DNA of 64,000 nt from an uncultured Flavobacteriaceae bacterium (GTDB lineage Bacteria; Bacteroidota; Bacteroidia; Flavobacteriales; Flavobacteriaceae), in assembly GCA_947502495.1 (NCBI GenBank), contig CANNAC010000014.1, forward strand, positions 1 through 64,000, given 5' to 3'. Position 1 is the stretch's first letter. Each line of letters begins with the position of its first letter. A program made the position numbers and the translations under genes. Shown here one piece after another: positions 34,594 through 43,311 of the stretch. The notes under the pieces were generated by a model. That model had not been told where the DNA came from and ran no database searches. It saw only the letters and a list, made by a program, of their open reading frames with translations.

Positions 34594-35253
34594 ATGAATC
34601 TTTCTAATTATATAATAAACGACATAAAACCACTTACACTAAATGATAGTGTACGTGATTTGCAGTTGCTATTTAATCAGCTTACCTATTCACATATTCC
34701 TATAAAAAATAATGAAGATGTTTATTTAGGTTGTATTTCTGAAACAGATGTGCATTGCTTTGAAAGTACTGAGCGAATAAGTGAAATCACCTATTCTGCC
34801 GAAGGTTTTTTTGTTAGAGAAAACACCAACTGGTTAGATATACTAGAAGCTTTCGCACAGAACTCGACGAATATTATGCCTGTTTTAAATGAAAGCAATA
34901 ATTATTTAGGCTATTATGAGCTTAAAGATATTATTGGTTTATTTAACGAAACACCTTTCTTCTCGGAAGCTGGAGGTATTTTAATCGTTGAAAAAGGATT
35001 AAACGATTATTCATTTAGTGAAATCAGCCAAATTGTAGAATCTAATGACGGTAAATTACTAGGCGCTTTTATTTCAAAAATGGAAAATGATGTTGTTCAA
35101 ATAACACTTAAAATAGGAAACACAGGATTAAACGATATCATGCAAACGTTTAGACGTTATAGCTATAATGTGGTTTCTGGTCATGAAGAGGATAGTTATA
35201 TTGAAAGTTTAAAAGAACGTTCAGACTACCTTAATAAATATCTAAACATGTAA
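34594..35253 (+). CDS. CBS-domain protein
   Basis: A 219-residue cytoplasmic protein with a pair of CBS motifs at about residues 1-125 (PLTLNDSVRDLQLLFNQLTYSHIPI and NIMPVLNESNNYLGYYELKDI), followed by an ACT-like C-terminal half (residues 130-219). CBS pairs bind adenosyl nucleotides and tune other proteins. Start ATG 34594 was preferred over TTG 34561. It ends two bases before nadK, and together with nadK precedes porG-like, uppS and bamA, a conserved order in Bacteroidota. Confidence 0.85.
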   Translation: MNLSNYIINDIKPLTLNDSVRDLQLLFNQLTYSHIPIKNNEDVYLGCISETDVHCFESTERISEITYSAEGFFVRENTNWLDILEAFAQNSTNIMPVLNESNNYLGYYELKDIIGLFNETPFFSEAGGILIVEKGLNDYSFSEISQIVESNDGKLLGAFISKMENDVVQITLKIGNTGLNDIMQTFRRYSYNVVSGHEEDSYIESLKERSDYLNKYLNM

Positions 35254-35255
35254 TT

Positions 35256-36128
35256 ATGAAGGTAGCGATTTACAGTCAGTACTATTCGGAAAAGACCATT
35301 GATGCATTTCAACTTTTGTTAAAAGTGTTATTAAAGGAAGAAGTAGAGATTCATATAGAACACGAATTTTTAAATCATATAAAAGATTCTATAAACAACA
35401 CTTCTATTACCTCTTTTACCGATTTAGATAAAAGTTTTGAATTATTAATAAGTATTGGTGGTGATGGTACCATTTTACGCGCAATAACCTATGTAAAAGA
35501 TTTAGATATTCCTATTGTTGGAATAAACACAGGTCGTTTAGGATTTTTAGCGACCATACAAACTGACGATATAGAAGAAGCCTTTAAAAACATATTAGCT
35601 GGAGATTACAAAATATCCGAACGTAGTTTGCTAAGTATTGAAACCTCTCCTGAAAACACCGATATTAAAGAAACAAACTTTGCGCTAAATGAAATTGCAG
35701 TAAGCAGAAAGAATACTACTTCTATGATTACGGTAGACACCAAGTTGAATGGGGAGTATTTAACATCGTATTGGAGCGATGGTTTAATAGTATCTACACC
35801 AACAGGATCTACAGGATACTCGTTAAGTTGTGGCGGACCAGTAATAACACCAGACACCAATAGTTTTGTATTAACACCTATTGCACCTCATAATTTAAGC
35901 GCAAGACCATTAGTAATACCAGACTCTACAGAAATAGAATTAATGGTTGAAGGTAGAGAAGATCAGCATTTAGTTTCCTTAGATTCTAGAATAGCCACAC
36001 TAAATAATAATACTATTATAAAAATAAAAAAAGCACCATTTACGGTGAAAATGCTTGAATTAATAGAAGAAAGCTTTCTAGATACACTCCGAAAAAAACT
36101 ACTTTGGGGTGAGGATAAACGGAATTAA
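35256..36128 (+). CDS. nadK: NAD kinase
   Basis: A 290-residue kinase that phosphorylates NAD to NADP with ATP or polyphosphate. The GGDG motif is at residues 68-71, the NE motif in FALNEIAVSR at about 147, and the Gly-rich STPTGSTGYSLSCGGP at about 185. Length is usual for bacterial NadK (PpnK). It is directly behind the CBS gene. A promoter 50 bp further on starts the next block of genes. Confidence 0.95.
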   Translation: MKVAIYSQYYSEKTIDAFQLLLKVLLKEEVEIHIEHEFLNHIKDSINNTSITSFTDLDKSFELLISIGGDGTILRAITYVKDLDIPIVGINTGRLGFLATIQTDDIEEAFKNILAGDYKISERSLLSIETSPENTDIKETNFALNEIAVSRKNTTSMITVDTKLNGEYLTSYWSDGLIVSTPTGSTGYSLSCGGPVITPDTNSFVLTPIAPHNLSARPLVIPDSTEIELMVEGREDQHLVSLDSRIATLNNNTIIKIKKAPFTVKMLELIEESFLDTLRKKLLWGEDKRN

Positions 36129-36178
36129 ACAATATTTTAACCGAAATACTGTTTTATTCCCATACAATTTGTTTCAAA

Positions 36179-36210
36179 TTGCTATAGGCTAATCTTATTT
36201 ATTATATTTG
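36179..36210 (+). promoter_or_regulatory. Promoter of the porG-like/uppS/bamA block
   Basis: TTG (36179-36181), 21 bases, and TATATTTG (36203-36210) match the Bacteroidota promoter. Transcription would begin about 10 bases before the start codon at 36227. Confidence 0.65.
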
Positions 36211-36226
36211 CAAACTTTAATTCTAT

Positions 36227-36919
36227 ATGAGGTATTTTTATATTATTTTAATAACTGCTTTAACTTTTCAGCTATCGCAAGCACAAACTTATGAAATAGG
36301 TGTGTTCGCTGGTGGCAGTAATTTTATTGGTGATGTTGGTGCAACAAAGTACATTTCACCAAACCAGCCAGCAATTGGAGGTATCTTTAAATGGAATAGA
36401 AGTGCAAGACATTCTTTTAGATTCTCATTAATATATACCGAACTAGAAGGAGACGATAGTAAATCTAAAGATCCGAGAAGAAAAGAAAGAGGTTACAAAT
36501 TTAGTAATCCAACCATAGAAGCCTCTTTAGGTTTAGAATTTACTTTCTTTGATTTTAGCTTACATAGTAGAAAAACAAACTCTACTCCATATTTATATAC
36601 CGGAATTGCAGTTGCCAAACATGATAATTATCGTTTTAATTTAAATGGAGAGTTATTAGATGATAACACTTCTAGTATAGCTTTTGGAATACCAATGGTT
36701 TTAGGATACAAGCATCAAATAGCATCAAAATTAATACTAGCAGGAGAAATTGGTGCGCGTTATACTTTTACCGATGAAATTGACGGAAGCGTTCCAGATG
36801 CAGAACAAGCGTTTGACACCTATGCTTTTGGTAACCTAAATAATAACGACTGGTATGTATTTACCGGATTTACATTAACGTATACATTTGGTGAAACACC
36901 ATGTTATTGTTCCTTCTAA
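36227..36919 (+). CDS. Outer-membrane beta-barrel protein, DUF6089/PorG-like
   Basis: A 230-residue outer-membrane protein with a signal peptide ending QAQTYEIG and about eight beta strands rich in aromatic residues, ending in Phe. DUF6089 proteins include PorG of Porphyromonas gingivalis, a type IX secretion component whose gene is also followed by uppS, an omp85 gene and ompH genes. The same gene order here supports that link. Its stop codon abuts the uppS start. Whether it serves type IX secretion in this organism is inferred. Confidence 0.75.
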   Translation: MRYFYIILITALTFQLSQAQTYEIGVFAGGSNFIGDVGATKYISPNQPAIGGIFKWNRSARHSFRFSLIYTELEGDDSKSKDPRRKERGYKFSNPTIEASLGLEFTFFDFSLHSRKTNSTPYLYTGIAVAKHDNYRFNLNGELLDDNTSSIAFGIPMVLGYKHQIASKLILAGEIGARYTFTDEIDGSVPDAEQAFDTYAFGNLNNNDWYVFTGFTLTYTFGETPCYCSF

Positions 36920-37660
36920 ATGGATTTGAAAGAAAAAATAAATACAAATAAATTACCCAAACATCTAGCTATTATAATGGATGGTAATGGTAGATGGGCA
37001 AAACAAAAAGGTATGCTTCGTGCTTTTGGTCATGAAAATGGTACAAAATCGGTACGAGAAACCGTAGAAGCAACCGCCGAACTAGGTATTGAAAACCTAA
37101 CCCTTTATGCTTTTTCTACAGAAAACTGGAACAGACCAAAACTAGAAGTACAAACTTTAATGAAGCTATTAGTTTCTGCTTTAAAGAAAGAAATAAAAAC
37201 ACTTCAAAAGAATAACATCAAATTAGCTGCGATTGGTAATTTAGAAGACTTACCTAAAAAAGCACATCGAGAACTTCTTGAAGTTATTGATAAAACAAAA
37301 ACAAATAATAGAATGACTCTTACTTTAGCTTTAAGCTATGGTTCTAGAGAAGAAATACTAAATACCGTTAAAAAAATAGCAATTAAAGTTAAAAATAATA
37401 TAATTTCGCCCGAAAATATTGATGAATCAGTTATTAATGAGCATCTTTACACGCAAAATTTACCAGATGTAGATTTGCTTATAAGAACGAGCGGTGAACA
37501 GCGTATTAGTAACTTCCTGCTTTGGCAAATTGCCTATGCAGAATTGTATTTTACGGAAACCTTATGGCCTGATTTTACAAAGCAAAATTTATACGAAGCC
37601 ATAATAGAATATCAAAAAAGAGAAAGAAGATTTGGGAAAACAAGTGAACAACTTAGCTAA
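36920..37660 (+). CDS. uppS: Undecaprenyl diphosphate synthase
   Basis: A 246-residue cis-prenyltransferase that adds eight isopentenyl units to farnesyl diphosphate, giving the lipid carrier for peptidoglycan and O-antigen. Catalytic Asp21 lies in MDGNGRWA, His38 in AFGHENG, and the Mg/IPP-binding RTSGEQRISNFLLWQ comes at about 190. It lies directly before bamA with four bases between the uppS stop codon and the bamA start. Confidence 0.95.
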   Translation: MDLKEKINTNKLPKHLAIIMDGNGRWAKQKGMLRAFGHENGTKSVRETVEATAELGIENLTLYAFSTENWNRPKLEVQTLMKLLVSALKKEIKTLQKNNIKLAAIGNLEDLPKKAHRELLEVIDKTKTNNRMTLTLALSYGSREEILNTVKKIAIKVKNNIISPENIDESVINEHLYTQNLPDVDLLIRTSGEQRISNFLLWQIAYAELYFTETLWPDFTKQNLYEAIIEYQKRERRFGKTSEQLS

Positions 37661-37664
37661 GTTA

Positions 37665-40283
37665 ATGCCTTTAAAAGCAATTACTAAACATTTTTTAGCG
37701 CTAACAGTAACCATATTTAGTTTAAGCACATTTGCTCAAGAAACTACATTTACAAAAGGGAACAAATATACCATTGCAGAAATCACTGTAAATGGGAATA
37801 CTTCATTTAGCGAACAAACTATCATTACCTATTCTGGATTAAGAAAAGGAAGTGAAGTGCAAATTCCTGGTGAAGATATTAGTAGCGCCATAAAAAAACT
37901 ATGGAACTCTAATCTTTTCAACGATATAGATATCTACCTATTAAAAATAGAAAACAATAGTGCTTACCTAGAAATCAGACTGTCGGATTTACCAGAACTT
38001 AATGACATTAAAATTACCGGAGTTAAAAAAGGTAAAAAGGAAACTATAATCAAAGAAAACAAACTTCAAAAAGGAGTTAAGGTTACAGAGAACTTAGTAA
38101 CTACTACAAAAAACTATCTACAGAATAAGTACCAAAAAGATGGTTTCTACAATGCTAAAGCAAATATTAATACGGTAGAAGCAAAAGCAACAGACTCTAT
38201 CAACAAAGCTAAAGTCAATATGGTTTTAGCAATAGATAAGGGTAAAAAGGTAAAAATAAAGGAGATTGTATACTCCGGGAATTCTGTTTTAAAAGAAAGT
38301 CAGCTTCGTAGTGCAATGAAAAACACTAAAGAAAGAAACTACCTTAGAGTTTGGAAACGTTCTAAATACATCGAAGAAGATTATAAAGCCGATTTAACAA
38401 GTTTAATAAACAAGTATAAAGAAAACGGATATAGAGATGCCAGAATTCTATCTGACACGCTAATAAAAAATAACGACGATACCGTAACTTTAAATATTAA
38501 TCTAGAAGAAGGAGAAAAATATAGCTTTGGTGATATTACCTTTATTGGTAACACCGTATATACAGACGAGCAATTAAAAAGAGTTTTACGTGTAAATAAA
38601 GGAGAAACATATAACGGTGTTTTATTACAAGAACGTATTGCAGATGACTCCAAACCAGATGCAGACGATTTAACAAATCTATATCAAAATTTTGGTTATT
38701 TATTTTCTACTATCAACCCAGTAGAAGTCAATGCCGAAGGGAATGTTATTGATATGGAAATTAGAATTTCGGAAGGAAAACCTACCTATTTCAATAGCGT
38801 AACCGTACATGGTAATGAAGTTACCAACGATAAGATAATCTATCGTGAGCTTCGTACAAGACCGGGACAATTATACAGTAAATCTAATGTCGTACGTACG
38901 ATTAGAGAGCTTAGTCAATTAGGATTCTTTGATGCGGAGCAAATCAGTACCGATTTTAAAAACCCTAACCCTAATGAAGGAACTATCGATTTACAATATG
39001 GTGTTGTAGAAACAGGTTCGAGCCAAATAGAACTGCAAGGTGGTTATGGTGGTGGAGGTTTCATTGGTACTTTAGGTTTATCTTTTAACAACTTTTCAAT
39101 TAAAAACATTTTAAACAAAAAAGCATACAAACCGGTACCTCGTGGTGATGGTCAAAAACTAGCACTTCGTTTACAAGCAAGTAAATTTTACCAAACCTAT
39201 AGCTTCTCATTTACAGAACCATGGTTAGGTGGTAAAAAGCCAGTTCAGTTTTCTACATCTATTTCACACTCGAAGCAGTTTTTATATAACTCAACTACTG
39301 GAAATGCCGACAAAGACAACCGTTTTAATATTACGGGTTTATCTGTTGGATTAGCAAAAAGACTTTCTGTACCAGATGATTACTTTACCCTTTCTCAAGC
39401 AGTAAGTTACCAACATTACGACTTAAAAAACTACAACACTGGTTTATTTACTTTTGGTGATGGTTACTCTAATAACTTAGCATACACTATTGGTTTAAGT
39501 AGAAATAACACGTATAACGACCCCGTTTTCCCAACAGGTGGTTCTAACTTCAACATTAGCGCAAAACTATCGCTACCTTACTCTTTACTTAATAGTGTAG
39601 ATTACGGTGCACTAGCAGATGAAAGAGATGCAGAGGAAGAAATTTACAATACTACAGATGGTACTTATACCGATGCACAAAGAACAGATGCCTATACAAG
39701 AATGGGTGAAATCGATCAAGAACGTTATAAGTGGTTAGAGTTTTACAAAATAAAATTCAAAGCAGACTGGTATACTAAAGTAGTCGGTAAATTAGTATTA
39801 CGTCCTAGTTTAGAATTTGGTTTCTTAGGTGCATATAACAACGATAGAGGTGTTATTCCTTTCGAACGTTTCTTCGTTGGTGGTGATGGATTAGGAAGTT
39901 ATAGTTTAGATGGTAGAGAGTCTGTAGCATTACGTGGTTACGAAAACCAATCTATTCAACCATTAGATGATGATGGAGTCGTAACTAATGATGGTGGTTC
40001 TATTTATAATAAATTCTCATTAGAATTACGTTACCCAATTACATTAAAACCATCAGCAAAAATTTATATGCTAGGTTTTCTTGAAGGTGGTGTCTCTTAT
40101 AATGACTTTAAAGACTACAACCCTTTTGATCTTAAAAGGTCTGCTGGTTTAGGTTTACGTTTATTTATGCCTGCTTTTGGATTATTAGGAATTGATTTCG
40201 GTTACGGATTTGATAACGTTCCAGGGCAACCAAATCAAATAAGTGGATGGCAAACACACTTTATAATTGGACAACAATTTTAA
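37665..40283 (+). CDS. bamA: Outer-membrane protein assembly factor BamA
   Basis: An 872-residue Omp85-family protein that inserts beta-barrel proteins into the outer membrane. ATG 37665 gives a signal peptide (to FAQ, about residue 24), POTRA domains to about residue 430 and a C-terminal barrel with the L6-loop motif VALRGYE (about 760), ending in an aromatic-rich strand (IIGQQF). A TTG at 37632 would overlap uppS and would not give a signal peptide, so it was rejected. It is followed by two Skp-like genes, its usual partners. Confidence 0.95.
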   Translation: MPLKAITKHFLALTVTIFSLSTFAQETTFTKGNKYTIAEITVNGNTSFSEQTIITYSGLRKGSEVQIPGEDISSAIKKLWNSNLFNDIDIYLLKIENNSAYLEIRLSDLPELNDIKITGVKKGKKETIIKENKLQKGVKVTENLVTTTKNYLQNKYQKDGFYNAKANINTVEAKATDSINKAKVNMVLAIDKGKKVKIKEIVYSGNSVLKESQLRSAMKNTKERNYLRVWKRSKYIEEDYKADLTSLINKYKENGYRDARILSDTLIKNNDDTVTLNINLEEGEKYSFGDITFIGNTVYTDEQLKRVLRVNKGETYNGVLLQERIADDSKPDADDLTNLYQNFGYLFSTINPVEVNAEGNVIDMEIRISEGKPTYFNSVTVHGNEVTNDKIIYRELRTRPGQLYSKSNVVRTIRELSQLGFFDAEQISTDFKNPNPNEGTIDLQYGVVETGSSQIELQGGYGGGGFIGTLGLSFNNFSIKNILNKKAYKPVPRGDGQKLALRLQASKFYQTYSFSFTEPWLGGKKPVQFSTSISHSKQFLYNSTTGNADKDNRFNITGLSVGLAKRLSVPDDYFTLSQAVSYQHYDLKNYNTGLFTFGDGYSNNLAYTIGLSRNNTYNDPVFPTGGSNFNISAKLSLPYSLLNSVDYGALADERDAEEEIYNTTDGTYTDAQRTDAYTRMGEIDQERYKWLEFYKIKFKADWYTKVVGKLVLRPSLEFGFLGAYNNDRGVIPFERFFVGGDGLGSYSLDGRESVALRGYENQSIQPLDDDGVVTNDGGSIYNKFSLELRYPITLKPSAKIYMLGFLEGGVSYNDFKDYNPFDLKRSAGLGLRLFMPAFGLLGIDFGYGFDNVPGQPNQISGWQTHFIIGQQF

Positions 40284-40384
40284 TTATAAAAAATTTTGGC
40301 ACGATATTTTCTATTAACATTTTGATTATTTAAAAGAAGAATTAAAATTTTTAAAGTTAAAATTCGTTAATTTTGAAAAGCTTA

Positions 40385-40437
40385 ATTCTAAAAGTGACAG
40401 AAACCCATAAATAATCATCTGTCCTTTTTTAGAATTT
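40385..40437 (+). promoter_or_regulatory. Long imperfect hairpin in bamA-ompH gap
   Basis: ATTCTAAAA-GTGACAG and CTGTCC-TTTTTTAGAAT can pair over about 15 bases with one mismatch region. It lies 33 bp before the OmpH gene and may be a regulatory hairpin or RNA-processing site. Confidence 0.4.
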
Positions 40438-40469
40438 ATAAGGCCTATAAATTATAAAATATAAAACAG

Positions 40470-41492
40470 ATGAAATTAAAAGTTCTTTTTTTACTGGCAA
40501 TTGTATTCATGCTTAGCATATCTACTTCGCATGCACAACGAGGTGTACGAATAGGTTATATTGATACCGAGTACATTTTAGAAAACATACCAGAATACCA
40601 AGAAGCAACAACGCAATTGGAAGGTAAAGTTCAAAAATGGAAAACAGAAATTGATTCTCGTTTAGGTGCTATAGAACAAAAACGAAAAGATTTAAGTAAC
40701 GAGAAAACACTTTTAACTAGTGAACTTGTTAAGGAACGTGAAGAAGATATTAATTTTGAAGAACTTGAAATATTAGAATACCAACAGAATAGATTTGGTC
40801 CTACTGGAGATTTAATGATTCAGAAAAGACAGTTAATTCAACCAATACAAGATCAAATATTTGCAGCGGTACAAGATATAGCGTCCACTAAAAAGTATGA
40901 TTTTATATTTGACAAGTCTGCAGATGTAGTCATGTTGTATTCGGCGGATAGATTTGATATTAGCGAACAAGTGATACGTGCTATTGTACGTACTTCTAAA
41001 CGGGATCAAGCAAATTCTAAGCAAGAAAGAAAAAGTGCTAAAGACGAAGAAGTTGTGCCAGAAGTAAACGAAACGCTAGATGCTAGAAAACAAGCATTAG
41101 AGGATAAAAAGGCAACTCGTGCTGCAGAGGCAGAACAACGTAGAAAAGAAATACTAGAAGCACGTGAAGCTAAAAAAGAAGCAGCACAAAAAAGAAGAGA
41201 TAGTATTGTTGAAGCTAGAAAGCAATTAAAAGAAGGTACGGTTAATGAAGCAAATGATGCTGGAGATGACAATGAAGAAATAGAAGAATCGGATAGTAAA
41301 AACGATACTAAAACAACAGGTAGTAACGAAGCTACAACAAGAGAAGAAGCAGCTGCCAAAAAACTAAGTGAAAGAGAAGCACGCAAACAAGCACTAGAAG
41401 ATAGAAAAAAGAAAATATTAGAAGCGCGTAAAAAAGCAAAAGAAGAACGCGAAAACAATAATGCCAACGACGGCGAAGAAGAAGATAATTAA
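40470..41492 (+). CDS. OmpH/Skp-family periplasmic protein, long form
   Basis: A 340-residue periplasmic chaperone-like protein with a signal peptide ending SHAQ (about residue 22). Residues 25-170 form an OmpH/Skp domain (VRIGYIDTEYILENIPEYQ, two long helices, then KKYDFIFDKSADV). The extra C-terminal half (about 175-340) is an unusually charged Lys/Glu/Arg/Ala coiled-coil with RKQALED, RRKEILEA and RKKILEARKKAK repeats and an acidic centre and tail. Skp carries unfolded outer-membrane proteins to BamA. It is 30 bp before a second, short ompH. Confidence 0.88.
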   Translation: MKLKVLFLLAIVFMLSISTSHAQRGVRIGYIDTEYILENIPEYQEATTQLEGKVQKWKTEIDSRLGAIEQKRKDLSNEKTLLTSELVKEREEDINFEELEILEYQQNRFGPTGDLMIQKRQLIQPIQDQIFAAVQDIASTKKYDFIFDKSADVVMLYSADRFDISEQVIRAIVRTSKRDQANSKQERKSAKDEEVVPEVNETLDARKQALEDKKATRAAEAEQRRKEILEAREAKKEAAQKRRDSIVEARKQLKEGTVNEANDAGDDNEEIEESDSKNDTKTTGSNEATTREEAAAKKLSEREARKQALEDRKKKILEARKKAKEERENNNANDGEEEDN

Positions 41493-41522
41493 CAATTCAT
41501 AACACACATTAAACTATTACAA

Positions 41523-42032
41523 ATGAAACAAATTAAAACCCTTTTATTAGCAGCAACATTATTTATTGCAGGAACTAGCTTTATGCAAGCTCAAACTAAA
41601 GTTGCACATATAAACACACAAGATCTTATTGCGGCTATGCCGGCAATGAAGACTGCGCAAGGCGAAATGGACAAATTAGGTAAAACCTATGAAGCAGACA
41701 TTAAAGCAATGGCTACAGAGTACCAAAGCAAAATGAAATTGTACGATGCAGAAGCTTCTACTAAAACAGCAGAAGAAAACCAAAAACGTATGGTAGAGGT
41801 GCAAACAATGCAACAAAACATACAACAATACCAAGGTCAAGCACAACAAGACATGCAAGAGAAAGAATTAGCTTTATTAAAGCCAATTACTGAAAAAGCA
41901 AAAGCGGCTATCTTAAAAGTAGCAAGAGCACAAGGTTTTGCTTATGTTTTAGACTCTACTCAAGGTGGTGGTGTTATTATGGCAGATGGTAAAGACTTAC
42001 TTGCAGATGTTAAAAAAGAATTAGGATTCTAA
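41523..42032 (+). CDS. OmpH/Skp-family periplasmic protein, short form
   Basis: A 169-residue Skp-like protein with a signal peptide ending FMQAQ (residue 24) and the family start KVAHINTQDLIAAMP. A long Gln/Lys/Met-rich coiled coil (about residues 45-125) forms the tentacle helices, followed by AKAAILKVARAQGFAYVLDS. Length is usual for Skp. A terminator follows, so it closes the block that began with the porG-like gene. Confidence 0.92.
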   Translation: MKQIKTLLLAATLFIAGTSFMQAQTKVAHINTQDLIAAMPAMKTAQGEMDKLGKTYEADIKAMATEYQSKMKLYDAEASTKTAEENQKRMVEVQTMQQNIQQYQGQAQQDMQEKELALLKPITEKAKAAILKVARAQGFAYVLDSTQGGGVIMADGKDLLADVKKELGF

Positions 42033-42051
42033 TATACATTTACAATAACTA

Positions 42052-42088
42052 AAAAAAAGCTACCTTTAAAAAGGTGGCTTTTTTTATT
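42052..42088 (+). terminator. Terminator after ompH pair
   Basis: Stem AAAAGCTACCTT/AAGGTGGCTTTT (one G-T pair) has a short A-rich loop and is followed by TTTTTT. Confidence 0.8.
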
Positions 42089-42144
42089 TATAAAGCTTTC
42101 CTGAAAATGAAAATTATTTCTTTACTTTTATCATCCATACAAAT

Positions 42145-42930
42145 ATGTCTATGCGTAAACAACCTATTGGTATTTTTGATTCTGGTGTTGGTGGCACTTC
42201 TATATGGAGAGCGCTTCATGCTTTACTTCCGCATGAGCATACTATTTATTTGGCAGATAGTAAATATGCCCCTTATGGAAACAAAAGCAAAGAAGAGATT
42301 CTTGCATTGAGTAAAAAGAACACAGAATTATTACTACATAAAGGTTGTAAACTAATTGTGGTAGCTTGTAATACAGCAACTACAAACGCTATTCACCATT
42401 TACGTGAACATTATAACGTGCCTTTTATTGGTATTGAGCCAGCCATTAAACCCGCTGCTTTAAATACCAAAACAAAAGCGATTGGTATTCTTGCTACTAA
42501 GGGCACCTTATCTAGCGATTTGTTTCATAAAACAACCGATTTATTTACCAATGGCATTCAGGTTATAGAGCAAGTTGGAGAAGGAATTGTTCCTTTAATT
42601 GAAAATGGTAATGTAGATAGTAAAGAAATGAAAGCCCTGCTGCAAGTGTACTTAAAACCGATGCTAGATGCCAATATAGATTATCTGGTTTTAGGCTGTA
42701 CACACTATCCGTATTTAATGCAACAGTTATTAGAAATACTACCGAGCCATGTAAAGATTATTGATTCTGGTGAAGCAGTTGCAAAACAAACAAAAACGGT
42801 TTTAAGACAGCATGATCTTTTAAATAATACGACTAACATACCGAACTTACAATTTTATTCTAACGGAAACCCAAAAGTCATGTCTCAACTTTTAGGAGAA
42901 GGTTTTACTGGTCAATATTTAGATTTTTAA
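42145..42930 (+). CDS. murI: Glutamate racemase
   Basis: A 261-residue racemase that makes D-glutamate for peptidoglycan. The Asp/Glu racemase signatures are complete: IGIFDSGVGGTSIW at 8-21, VVACNTATT with catalytic Cys at about 74, and LGCTHYPYLMQ with the second Cys at about 186. Start ATG 42145 is in a 57-bp gap after the ompH terminator, so it is transcribed alone or from a nearby start. It is the last plus-strand gene of this block. Confidence 0.95.
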   Translation: MSMRKQPIGIFDSGVGGTSIWRALHALLPHEHTIYLADSKYAPYGNKSKEEILALSKKNTELLLHKGCKLIVVACNTATTNAIHHLREHYNVPFIGIEPAIKPAALNTKTKAIGILATKGTLSSDLFHKTTDLFTNGIQVIEQVGEGIVPLIENGNVDSKEMKALLQVYLKPMLDANIDYLVLGCTHYPYLMQQLLEILPSHVKIIDSGEAVAKQTKTVLRQHDLLNNTTNIPNLQFYSNGNPKVMSQLLGEGFTGQYLDF

Positions 42931-43012
42931 ATCTATTCTGTTTTATAATTGAAGTTCTATTTGCGCTAGAGATTACTCCTCGGTCATACTTTTAATAATG
43001 AAATCGTGCATA

Positions 43013-43117
43013 CTATGCATTTGCAGTAGTATCCTTTTTTGTGTTAGCGATAGTAGCGTTATCCTTTTTGGCACAAAAAGATTTAAGCGTATAGCGCGAC
43101 CCTTTGGGTAACACCAT
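43013..43117 (-). CDS. Putative 34-residue peptide behind the TPP riboswitch
   Basis: ATG 43115-43117 follows directly after the T tract of the riboswitch terminator and opens a 34-codon frame rich in Lys, Thr and Ala (start MVLPKGSRYTLKSF), ending at TAG. It has no family that I recognise, no signal peptide and no membrane segment. The position is where a thiamine gene would be expected. It may be a decayed gene end or chance; a small regulated peptide is a further possibility. Confidence 0.25.
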   Translation of the reverse strand: MVLPKGSRYTLKSFCAKKDNATIANTKKDTTANA

Positions 43118-43164
43118 AAAAAAACAAAGGAAACAGCATGACATTTTATCCAGTGTTTCCTTTG
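43118..43164 (-). terminator. Terminator of TPP riboswitch (expression platform)
   Basis: On the minus strand CAAAGGAAACA/TGTTTCCTTTG (11 bp, perfect) is followed by seven T. It begins six bases after the riboswitch P1 stem, the usual place for a transcription-attenuating platform. Confidence 0.8.
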
Positions 43165-43170
43165 CAAGTC

Positions 43171-43250
43171 GTATTCCTACTTTGGCATTATCCAATCCAG
43201 TATTATGAGTATGTTCTCAGCCACTAATGTAAGTTTAGGCACCTCAATAC
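43171..43250 (-). promoter_or_regulatory. TPP riboswitch (THI element)
   Basis: The minus strand shows the TPP aptamer landmarks in order: P1 strand GTATT (43246-43250), GGTGCC, GGCTGAGA (CTGAGA at 43215-43220), CTGGATTGGATAATGCC (GGATAATGCC at 43184-43193), then AGTAGG and the closing P1 strand AATAC (43171-43175). A promoter lies just upstream and a terminator just downstream. TPP riboswitches normally control thiamine synthesis or uptake, but no such gene lies downstream on the minus strand for about 8 kb. Confidence 0.85.
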
Positions 43251-43257
43251 AACAGAT

Positions 43258-43288
43258 TAAATATAGTAATTATTTTTAACTTAAACAA
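43258..43288 (-). promoter_or_regulatory. Promoter of the TPP riboswitch
   Basis: On the minus strand TTG (43286-43288), 20 bases, and TATATTTA (43258-43265) fit the Bacteroidota promoter with one mismatch in the -7 element. Transcription would start at about 43251, exactly at the aptamer's 5' end. Confidence 0.6.
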
Positions 43289-43311
43289 CTGTATTTCTGC
43301 ATTTTAATGAT

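Noticed and set aside
41006-41467. 153-codon Ser/Ala/Leu-rich minus-strand frame in ompH
   Set aside because: It is antisense to the Lys/Glu/Arg-rich coiled coil, which automatically gives such composition.
42973-43195. Two 60- to 64-codon minus-strand frames across the TPP riboswitch
   Set aside because: Their first 20 or so codons are the aptamer and terminator themselves, so the full-length frames are not proteins; only the 34-codon tail was kept as a weak candidate.
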